A stretch of DNA of 64,000 nt from Yamagishiella unicocca (taxonomy: Eukaryota; Chlorophyta; Chlorophyceae; Chlamydomonadales; Volvocaceae): positions 113,527-177,526 of the forward strand of contig BDSL01000150.1 of assembly GCA_003116995.1 (NCBI GenBank), read 5' to 3'. This document shows positions 34,765 to 44,900 of the stretch, in pieces (the first letter of the stretch is position 1; every line of letters begins with the position of its first letter). Under the pieces are notes generated by a model. The model saw only the letters and a list, made by a program, of their open reading frames with translations. It was not told where the DNA came from and searched no databases. Made by a program: the position numbers and the translations under genes.

Positions 34765-36955
34765 TGTTGTAACGGTTACAGTGGGTTCCAGACCAAGAGG
34801 TAGAACCATCGGGCACATCGCCTGACACTGAGGAAGACGGAGGAACAAAGACCGACACGCACTGGAACAAAGGCAAACCACCAGAACACCAAATCGACAG
34901 GCCATAGGCACACAGAGCAGCAGCCAGTACCCCAGGGGGAATTTGCACTAGAGGCTCCCCTATCAGGAAATGACCACCAGCCAACCTAACAGCCCAGCAA
35001 CCGACGAACTAGTGAAGCGCCGCAATGATGCAAACATCGGGACCAGCCGCCTCTCATCCCAAAAGGCACGGACCCCTAGCAGGGCTCAACGCGCATACAG
35101 AGCCGGAGAGTAAGAAGCACGGGAAACCCCGCTCCCCAAGACAACCCGGGCCGATCACGAATCCACCAGTACCTCAGCCGGTCCCCCGCACACAAGCCGA
35201 CTGGCGACAACCCACTGTAACCGTTACAACAACCTGCATGAACGGATGCCGAGGCCCCACTGCATCCCAGCCTTTCTGGGGAAGCCCCAACGCAGCAAAG
35301 CCCCTCAGAAGGGCCCAAAACTCCACCACCCCACGGCGAATGGCACGATCCAGAAGACCACTTCCCGGAGTAAGAGGAGGACCACCAGCGCCCGCCCTTT
35401 TCAAGGCCGCGGCCATAAACCGGCGCCCCACCTCCATGGCAGTAATAGCCGCCAGGACTACTACATCCCAGACGCAGGGCTGTACCCCGAGAGGTGCTTG
35501 CACCAACCAAACTTGCGCCCGTGTCACCCCTGCACCGAGCTGGGTCTCGAGTTGGGCAATCACTGCTTGAGCCACCGGGCAGAACCAAAAGTGGTGTAGG
35601 CTGGGGGTACCCGCCCCTGGATGCTCTCCAGCCGACACACCGCACCCATAGGGGGCTGCTGCTGCCGTCCGCATATGAGAGTTCCCGAGCAGGGGGATCC
35701 CATCCACAGCCAACCGCCACCACCCCTCCTTATAGGCAGCCTCCCACTTCAGGGCGGACCAGAGCCGCCGAAACACTTGCTGCAGGGCATTCAAGGCCGC
35801 TGGCAGGACAGGCCCAGTACCCCCAAGCGCTTCGCGCACAAACATCTCATGCGCGGCCCGCCGGGCGTCCGCGATCTCGACCAGTTGCACAGCCGTCCCA
35901 ACCTGAACAGTCATATCCCGCGGCGCCAGTGGCTCCCCCCCGCCCAACCGCCACCCCAACCGTGCGGTGAGCATGGACCCCACTTCCTCCATCCCCGGTA
36001 GAACGTGGGGTATACCCTGGGAGGGAACTGGCATCACCAGCGCCGCTGCTTGCTTCCACGGGGTCGGCACCTCGGCGAGCAACGCTTCCAGCGCCCCCAT
36101 ACATTCCCGCCACCGATCAATCCCCAGGAACGTCTTCGCTACTCTTGACCGCGGATCTAAGACTCGTACGACGAGCCCCCGCCAGCCCGCTGGCCATGAC
36201 GTCTGCACAGCCGCCTCGGACGCAACCAAGAAGTCCCGAAGCGCATCGCGAGCCGTCAGAACATCACCCAACGTCTTAGTGGTCCAGCACCCCACAAGTT
36301 CTGGGTGCAAGTATTCCAAGCCCGGCCTCCTGCCGACCACCATCTGCCCAGACTGGCCGGCTGGGAGGAGCGGGTTGCCCCAAATCGGCACGTGCAAAGA
36401 CCACGGGCCTGGCACCAGCGGCTCGCTAGCGATGTCTTGTACTGGGGGCAGAGCCGCAAGCGCCGTGATCACCCGTCGGATATCAGCCGGCATCACGTCC
36501 GCCCCCATCCACGTTCCCCTGCCTTGTGCTGTAAGCAGGTTGAGAGGTCCGAACGCCGGATGCACCCCCCTCAGGTAGGTGCTAAGGCACATGACCCATG
36601 GAGGCCGGCCGCTCCCGGTTGCCTGCCATTGCCAGTACAAAACGCAGGGCCCAACCAGCCCAGCGCGCCCGTACGTGCTCCTTGAGGGCAACGGCCCCAA
36701 AGCCCCCGAGGAATGGGTGCCCGACCAGTAGCTGCCGTGGAACACCTGTTGCTCGGCGCTCCCTAGCATCTGGGGCTAAATCCCGGTCAACGAGGTTCGC
36801 CGCCTCCCGCTCTAACCCTTCCACCACGGTGTCTGGGGGTAGGCCCCCATGCTCCATGTGCCAGGTGACACGGTGCATCCCATATGCTGCGGCTGCTGTC
36901 GCCCTGCCAAACGTGGACAGGCGTAGCCTTGCAATCCGCGAAAACCTAGTTAACA
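34765..36955 (-). mobile_element. LINE family 2, 5'-truncated element
   Basis: The - strand holds the C-terminal part of ORF2 and the 3' UTR (ending TGTAACCGTTACAACAA at 34,765). Homology to family 1 ORF2 starts at about 36,955, where the copy is truncated. Confidence 0.8.
35236..36955 (-). pseudogene. LINE family 2 ORF2 C-terminal fragment
   Basis: From 36,950 the frame reads LSTFGRATAAAAYGMHRV and EHGGLPPDTVVEGLE, matching LSAFGRAFAASGYALSRV in family 1 just downstream of the RT domain. A frameshift near 36,600-36,740 moves it to the frame that continues to 35,236 with PGPWSLHVPIWGNPLL, PSLHHFWFCPVAQAV (zinc-finger end), LGVQPCVWDVVVLAA and LGLPQKGWDAVGPRHPFM. Homology ends at HPFM, where a second TGTAACGGTTACA motif is spliced in. 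The RT and endonuclease domains are missing. Confidence 0.75.
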
Positions 36956-37079
36956 CGCACCTTGTCCCTTTGTGTCTCCCAGTCCAACACCAGGGACCCT
37001 CCTACGTCGGTAAACGGCAGATTTAGCGCCGTGGCCGATGCTACGACCTTCAACCCTCCCATGTCATGTGGGCTAGGTC

Positions 37080-37235
37080 CCTCGACGCCAATTGGCCGCT
37101 GTCTGTATGTCCTCTGGGCCCTTGGTCGGGACTTTCTGGTGGTTTGCCATATGTCAGTCGACTGGTGTATTTCTTCTATGGTTCATATATCTTCATATGG
37201 TTTGGTCCCACTATAACAGTAACTACTACCAAGCA
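37080..37235 (+). mobile_element. Diverged LINE family 2 3' end
   Basis: GCTGTCTGTATGTCCTCTGG and TTCTGGTGGTTTGCC parallel the family 2 3' UTR; it ends CCCACTATAACAGTAACTAC instead of CCCACTGTAACCGTTACAAC. Confidence 0.4.
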
Positions 37236-37560
37236 TTTCCTAATAATCGGTTTTACTTTTCAGTGCCGACCCACGGGTTTCCGCTCATACCCAGCCATTA
37301 CCTTACCTGTAACATGTACTACTACTTTATGAGACTACTTTCAAACTCTCGTCCACATACATGCACCGGCCTGCATGCACAGCGTGCTCAAGCAGTCAAG
37401 TACAGACGGTCCAGCAGCAGCTGCAACATACGACCCGCCTGACACGTGCGGCTGACTGCCGAAACCCACCTGCCGTATGCGATTTTCAACGGCCCCACTC
37501 CCAGTGTGCTGGACATCATCATGGCTCTTGGCGTCAGCCGCCCCTAGGTGGATTGGAACT
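37200..37560 (+). repeat. Counterpart of 7,030-7,375
   Basis: Duplicated block described at 7,030; supports a duplication that extends left of the oxidase genes. Confidence 0.55.
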
Positions 37561-37649
37561 TACGAACTCCCTGCCCCTACTTCAGACCGCTTCACTGTTC
37601 AAGCTCGAAGCTCTCCGTTGAACACTACTTACCTGGAGCCCACTGTAAC

Positions 37650-38560
37650 AATTTCTAGCGAGAAGGTACGGCAATGTGTGTCGCGACGGGAATCTTCTCA
37701 CTACTACTAGCCATTTGCTTTTGACCAAATTTCGCCAAGCCAGAGGTATCGAATTCCTGTGGTAAGCAAGTCAATCACCTACCTTAAGCTAACCCGCCAC
37801 CTAGCACTGGTATGTCGTCAGATAGGACCAAACCGTAAACCGACCTCCAGAACAGTAGCAATGCGGCCACAAAAAGGCTTATTTGTGCACCGACCCCAAA
37901 ACATGAGAAGCGGTGTGTCAGCGGACAGATGAGCAGATGGAATATTTACAAGAAGGCATTGAGCCATGCGCAGGGCGACTAGGGGACGCGTGGATGGAAT
38001 GACGCCCAGATAAGGAAATCAGACCATTCGACGTAGGAACGTCGCAAGACCCACCCGATCGAGTAATGAGAGTCCACCTGCCGCATGGATCAAGCTCGCT
38101 TGCTCCCGCAGCCGCGCCAAATAGCGAACCCATGACCCCTTCATGCATATTAGGTAACGATAACCGGCGAATTTAAGCTAACGATAATCGAATGACCATT
38201 GAATAAACGCACACTTAAACACAGCCCCATCCTACCCTGCCAATTGCCCGTTCCACCTGCATCTCCGCAAAACACAATAACCCCACATCAAGGATCAACA
38301 ACATTAAGCGTTTAGCGCACTGGGGCGCAGAAGGCCTTCACGTTGGCGGTATCCGCAGTAGCGGCTTCGCATCACAAAGCAAATAAAGGTTATAGGTGGG
38401 ACGGGGCGCCACTACCATATCTACATACATGTGGCGACCCTACCTCGCGTCGCTGGCTGGCAGCAGGGTGCACATTGCGCGCCGATGTTGCATACATGCT
38501 TAGGCATCCACGCAAATGCGCAAATTATAGGTAAATATCAAGTGCACATTCGGTTCTGCG
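37650..38560. repeat. Oxidase 3'-flank module, copy b (no oxidase gene attached)
   Basis: Same landmarks as 40,945-41,850, which it matches closely (TGTGTGTCGCGACGG, CAATGCGGCCACAAAAAG, CACTGGGGCGC, CGGTATCCGC). The gene expected beside it is missing. Confidence 0.75.
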
Positions 38561-38840
38561 CGTGTAGTACATCGGCAGACATCCGCGCCCAATGTGTGCG
38601 CAGAGCGCAGTCACAAAGTTATCAATTACGAGACGGAAGGATACAGCATAGCCTAGAGCATAGCCGCATTTATATAGCGTTAATGCCAAGGTCTACGTCA
38701 CTGCAGTCACTGCAGCGAGCCCATATGTGAGTTGCCTGTTTGGCCATCCAAGCAACAGATACGACGAGCATTGTACCTATATAACTTCGCGTTACGACTA
38801 TCAGCCTTTGTGGACGCTCGCTGCTGTGGTGGTCGACCGA

Positions 38841-39830
38841 ATGGCGGGGGAAAAGGAACAGCCGGTCCGTCTTCCACCTCTCCGTCCAGCTCCAACGGAC
38901 GAGCCTAGATACTTGAAACTGCTGGGCTGCGTCTTAAATGCGTGCGAGGTAAGGAGCATACAAGGAAGTTCCGATTTCGCATGATTTTAAATTCGCGACA
39001 GACGTATTGCTTGAGGCATGTGATGGCTGAGTTTCCCTGGCATCCGCTAAAATTGAAATACGTAATCCTTACTTGCAGCGCAAATGCATGGTTTGTATGG
39101 CTCACTTACACCAACATCTATGGCCCGTATTTGTTATGTGTTAGTCGAGTACGCTGAGCTCCTCAATCCAGATACTCTGCTGGCGGACATTGGAGCAGGT
39201 ATCGGCAGGTAGGTGTGCACAGCAGGGTACTAAAACTGGCTGGTCGTTCCAATTCACCATGCTAAGCTCGGGCTAGGCGGGGCTAGGCGGGGCGTGCAGT
39301 TCACTTTGAGAACAACTAGCAGGGTTTGCCATCACCCTTGAACCCGTTTCATGTTACTGAGGCCTTGCTTGTCGTCTGTGTTTTCCCTTTGTGTAGACCG
39401 TTACTTCAGGCAGCCTCCACGTATGGCTTACGGACTTTTGGATGGTAGGTAGACCGTAAGATAGTTAAGGAGGCTTTGAACACCGTCTCCTGGCTCAGGC
39501 CTCTGTACCCTGCGTCATGCGATGCAAACGGCCTGCGCCCACTGCATCCAGATGACATGGAACCAACAATTGACGTGAGGACGGTAAGCATTTTGTGCAT
39601 ACAATGAACTCGTTTGTCCTTGGCACATTTGAGAGCGTGCTGTCTTAACTTTAAGGACTCATCGCGAATGCAGGGGCTTGATGTCAGGCTGGTGGGGGTA
39701 ACGCATGTTTACTCATTCTGGGAGGGGATGACCTGCAACCAGAAGGACCAGGTCATGACACGCACCGTGTTCTCACCAATAACCCCCGTGTTCCCAACGA
39801 TTTCCGGCCTAATATCATTCGCAGGATGTC
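38841..39830 (+). CDS. SAM-dependent methyltransferase-like gene (partial exon model)
   Basis: Exons by splice sites and phase: 38,841-38,948 (ATG start, ends LLGCVLNACE), 39,079-39,208, 39,397-39,444, 39,499-39,583, and from 39,674 with an unclear end. Exons 2-5 are in phase with each other. Exon 2 reads MHGLYGSLTPTSM, LVEYAELLNP and LLADIGAGIGR, the last being a class I methyltransferase motif I (D-I-G-x-G-x-G-R) finished by PLLQAASTYGLRTFG in exon 3. Exon 5 reads VRLVGVTHVYSFWEGM, like the H-x-Y-S-F-W-E-G segment I associate with algal DOT1-like methyltransferase paralogues (recalled pattern, not checked). Exon 1 does not join exon 2 in phase, so a small exon may be missing or exon 1 wrong. 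Exon 4 lacks the expected acidic residue after motif I. Target unknown; could be a pseudogene. Confidence 0.5.
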
Positions 39831-39989
39831 CGATACCCCAGACTAGGACGGATAAGAGCAATTCGATGTGTCTGGACAACTCGCAAGGGCGGGAACACGG
39901 CATAAAAGGCTGGGAACACGGTCATGACACGCCACATCAGCATCAGCATAGTCTGGCCCACGGTGACATCCGACAACTCCCTTAATAGT

Positions 39990-40480
39990 TCCAGCTACTT
40001 GGCTTGCTGGCTTGGCTGTCGCATGCGCACAAGGTTGGCTGAACCAGTCGCGCCTTGGCGTAGGGCTACGCCAGGGTTCCGCAGCATGATCGCCGGCGGG
40101 AATTGGAGGTGCACAATCCCTCCCGCTAATTTGCCTAAAGAGTGATAAATATGTTGAAAGGAAGGATTTCAAAGTGCTCTGGTGAAAAGCGACTATGTGG
40201 GCTATGTCAGCCCTAAAGCCCCGCTCGCAAAATAAGTACCAAGTACTATAATTTTCCCTCCAGTTTCGAGGCGCTGATACTTCCATTTTGTATGAAACGT
40301 TCTTATGTCGAAATTACTTCTAAAACGCGGAACCGTGCTACGTGGCGTACGGGCCAGCCTTAACTATTTGGCGCTGAGTCGGCTAAACTGCCTCTAAGCC
40401 ATCTACGTTTCCATTTGAGCAGGATTTAGACCAAAATCGCGTTCTAAACCTTAAGTGGAAATAGGCTCTAAGACAAGAAA
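39990..40480. other. Possible 3' exons of the methyltransferase-like gene or intergenic
   Basis: No convincing exon was found. A + strand frame to 40,145 is open but not recognisable. Confidence 0.25.
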
Positions 40481-40650
40481 GTGTGTCGATATTTGTGCCG
40501 GAGGCGACGTTATGGCTTGAGGAGCGCATGCCGGCGATGAGTAACTGTATTCGTTGAGCTGCCAGCAGCCTGCCACAATATGGCCCGTGAGGGGCTCCCT
40601 GCCGCGTGCGGAAAACAATGCAGCCGTCTGTTCCACGCGATAGGTGCTGG
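40480..40650. repeat. Oxidase 5'-flank module remnant (no oxidase gene attached)
   Basis: Matches 49,020-49,165 and 19,640-19,730 (GTGCCGGAGGCGACGTTAT, GAGGAGCGCATGCCGGCGAT, TGCCACAATATGGCCCGTGA). The stretch 40,675-40,737 is a decayed LINE family 2 end on the - strand. Confidence 0.7.
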
Positions 40651-40944
40651 TGACTGCCGTGCGGTCGTCGGGTTGAGTAGTAGTACCCGTCACAGTGGGC
40701 CCCAGCCAGACCATAAGTAAGGTAGAGCCATCGGGTTGACGCGCCCGCACTGTCGAGTAAAGGTTGCTTTCACTCATGAAGCCATAATCCGTGCAGCAAT
40801 ACATCCGTTGACTTGGTCATTACGGTTGGAACGCAGGGGAACGCCAACAATGTACCACTGCAGAGCTGGATCCATTACATCAGGGCTTACTTGCTGATGT
40901 ATACCGCACATACGATACGCAGACACACTAACAGCAGACACACT

Positions 40945-41850
40945 AACAGCGACGGCGATGTGTGTCGCGACGGAAATCTTCTCACTACTACTAGCCATTT
41001 GCTTTTGACCGTACTCCTCCAAGCCAGAGACATCGAATTCCTGTGGTAAGCAAGTTACCTACCTTAAGCTAACCCGCCACCTTGCACTGCGCTGGTATGC
41101 CGTCAGATGGGACCAAACCGTAAACCGACCTCCAGAACAGTAGCAATGCGGCCACAAAAAGTCTTGCTTGTGCACCCACCCCAAAACATGATAAGCGGTG
41201 TGTCAGCGGACAGGTGAGCGGATGGAATATGTACGAATACGGCATTGAGCCATGCGCAGGGCGACTAGGGGACGCGTGGATGCAATGACGCCCAGATAAA
41301 GAAATCAGACCGTTCGACGTAGGAACGTCGCAAGACCCACCAGATCGGGTAATGAGAGTCCACCTGCCGCATGGATCAAGCTCGCTCCCGCAGCCGCACC
41401 AAATGGCGAACCCATAACCTCTTCAAGTCTTCATGCATATTAGGTAACGATAACCGGCGAATTTAAGCTATAGAACGATAATCCAACGAATATTGAATAA
41501 ACGCAAACTCAAACACAACCCCATCCTGCCCTGCCAATCGCCCGTCCCACCTGCATCGCCGAAAACCACAATAACCCCACATCAAGAATCAACATTAAGC
41601 GTTTAGCGCACTGGGGCGCGGAAGGCCTTCACGTTGGCGGTATCCGCGGTAGCGGCTTCGCATCACAAAGCAAATAAAGGTTATAGGTGGGGCGGGGCCT
41701 CCAAGACGAAGCCACTACCATATCTACATACATGTGGCGACCGTCGCGTCGCTGGCTGGCAGGGTGCACATTGCGCGCCGATGTTGCATACATGCTTAGG
41801 CATCCACGCCCATGCGCAAATTATAGGTAAATTTCAAGTGCACATGCATT
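40945..41850. repeat. Oxidase 3'-flank module, copy c
   Basis: Third copy of the module, in its expected place on the 3' side of oxidase copy 2. The TGTAA poly(A) signal of copy 1 is replaced by TGCATA here (41,785-41,790 region). Confidence 0.75.
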
Positions 41851-41974
41851 TGATACTCAATCGGATCGCACATGGATCAGCCCACTCGGGGGACTTCCGC
41901 AGCTTAGCAGCAATACTAACTCACACACATGCACAATGACCCACGACAATGCAAGCGTCCAGTGCCGCCCGCGT

Positions 41975-44900
41975 TTAGGCGTCTTGCAGTTGGAACCAGT
42001 GGCCCTCGCTGTAGGTGTTGCCGTTGGATGTCATGTCTCCCAGCAGGAATAACATGTAGTAACCGAAGGGCGCCACGGAGGGCTGCCACGTGGGGGGCGC
42101 GCGGAGCCTGACGATGCCGTTCTCGTTAGACACAACCACCTGCGATCCAGAGCGGCAGGGTGGATAAGTAAGAATAGGTATTCACATTGCTGAAATGCTC
42201 TCCGGGCAGCTGCACGCGTTGAAACCCACCAAGAGGATGACTCGCTGGTTGGTGTTGATCGAATGGGTGGTGGCACACGGCGCAGCCATGGAGGCCCCAG
42301 TGATGCTGCCGCCGTACGTGTACGACACCTCAAACTCCCTGCGCGGTCGGTGCACGATTGGAGGGCGCACACTATTTAGTCCAAGCTTACCTACGTACGT
42401 GGCCACAGTTAGCTGTCCGGCTGGGAGGGGAAGAAGGCAGGCGGCAGCTATCTACCCGGTGTCGCCAGCGCGCGATTATTATGTATGCTACATGGGGCCC
42501 ACTCAGGGTGTGCGGTGTCACCGAGTACTTACGCGCCGCGAGAGATGAAGTCTGGAGCGAAGGTAATGACCGGACGCTCAATGTCCGTCCCGATTTCGCT
42601 GGGCGTGCCTATTGTAAGTCGCCTATCCAAATCTCCCTCCGGGTTGGGGTTGGCGTCGTCACCCGACTGCAGGCAGAGAGGAAGGGAGACAGATAAGCTG
42701 GCGAATCCGGCCGGAATTACATTAGTTTGCAGAGAGTGGGCCAGACACGGCTAAGCGCTGACAAAGTGAGCACGTACACGCAAGGACACCGCATTGCGGA
42801 AGGAAAAACACGTCTACCCCCTCCGTCTCACCAGGGGCACGCCGCAGGCCTCGCAGCCAGCTGCAAGGATCTTCCCGGTCACGTCCAGGCAGGCCGATGA
42901 GTGGTACAAGCGAATGATACCTGCCGTAAGCGCCAGTGGTAGCAGCTTTAGAAGCAGTTGTGTGAGAGAGGCATGCGCCACAGCAGCGACATTACAACCA
43001 ATATATAGCCAACCAACATCAAAACAGTGTCATGGCGAAGCATAGCATAAAGACAGCGTTGCGGCAAAGTGTAGCGCAGTAGCAATTCATAAGGCTGTCC
43101 AGTTCATTGCATTCCAAGAATCACGCACAGGACTTGCGCGCAGGTTGCAGGTGCAGCGCATCGCGTTTCATCTTGCGGGTGTGTGGTTGCTCCAGCCAGG
43201 TAGGCTCGGCTCCAGGGGCGGCAGACGCCGGATGGGAGTGGCCCAAATGGCAAGCGCAAAGACGGTTCCGCCGGTAAACGGACCGTCAACATCGCGTCGT
43301 ATCTCACCTATGGGCGCTGTCTCTTTGAATCGACTGTTCACCGGCGCCATCGGGTCGTACACGAAGTCGCGGGTGGCGGGGTTCAGTGCGTTGTAAACGC
43401 CCGTGTTCTGCCGCTGGCCCGCCAATCCACTCTGCAGCAGCATGGCACACGCAGCGGTGCCGGCGGGGCGGGGCCCGGGGCCACAATCGAGCTGGCCGAG
43501 GTAAATGTGCGCAAAGGCAGGTGTGTGTGACACTCTCATCAGGCCTTAACGCAGAAGGAAGCGACAGCAGCTGGCACCAAGCCAAAGGCACCGCCGGCTG
43601 ATGGAAAGCGTGCGACGGGATGCCATGTCTTCTTTCCGTTCCCATGACTTTGCCGGTACCCAACGAACCCACACGACCCACCTGGGCGCCTCCGTGTACA
43701 ACAATCTTGCCATTGGGCAGAACTGCGACGTAATAGAGATGTGCGGGTGGCAGTGAGTAGGGTCAAGGGAACCCCGGATGGAAGCGACCAGCCACCAGCG
43801 CTGCACGTCAAAGCATGTGGGCAGCGGAGCAGCGCACGAACCGCAATGCGGGAGCTCACCTATCGAATCACCCATGACTCGCCGCCCGGGCATCTCCTCA
43901 ATCACCCACCTGGGCACATCATGGGAGGTGTGGAATAATGGCTTTAGCACTGCACCCGTGACACGTCAGCAACATAAAGTTTGGGGGTACTTGCAAGCTA
44001 GGGTGTGTGATGCCAGCTCGAGGCGGAAGCGATCATCACAATGCATAACAACAATGCAATGGGGTCTGCGCAATATAGCAAGTATGTGATTATGTCAGGG
44101 GCTTACTTGCTGGTGCAGATGCCGCCGGGGGCGGTGGCACAGTACCAAACGTCCAACCGCGCGCTGAAGGGGCAGGCGGGCGTGTTACCGTCTGTGGCGC
44201 CCATGGGCTGCGAGGTGACATACACACACGATAAGAGGTCGGTTAACAGGCTTAGCGGTAAGTTAGATTGCAGGAAGACGGGTCGAGAACCGAGTTGCAA
44301 TGTTTGTTAATGCGCTTCGAGCGTCTTCATCCTGATCCCTACATCAGGGGAGCTCCGGCGGCCCTCGACTCGCTAGTTCACGACAGCAACGCAAAATGAT
44401 GCCGTGTGGGCCGCCTGCCTCACACCCACCGCTCCGCCGAAAATGATGAACGAGTACGTGTTGTAATCTCCGTTCGCATCTGGTCGAAGCGCGTCGGCCG
44501 CGATCGTGGCCGTGAACCTGTACATGGTACGGAACCTGAACACGGGAGGAAAGCATCCGTGAGGCGTATACTGTTGGACAGACGGTATGCAGCGGTTGCC
44601 TCATGTCCATGCAGACGGACCGCCCTGGTGGCATCAGGAGGCACCCATCCATACACCCAGCAACAGGTGCCCAGAACGCCTCAGCTCGTAGGCTTACTTG
44701 TAGGTGGCGGGCAGCAGCGGGAGGTTGAGCAGCACGTTGTAGTAGCTGTCCGTGATACTGCCGGCTCGGTCGCCCCACCACAGGATCTCGCCTGTACGAC
44801 AGGTGGCGGCCAACAGGGAGCGAGAGGGCGACGTGTGGGTCGCGGTGCGGACGTGGGGTTACAGTACATGTAGGCTCGGGCGCTGCCGCAGCGGACTCCT

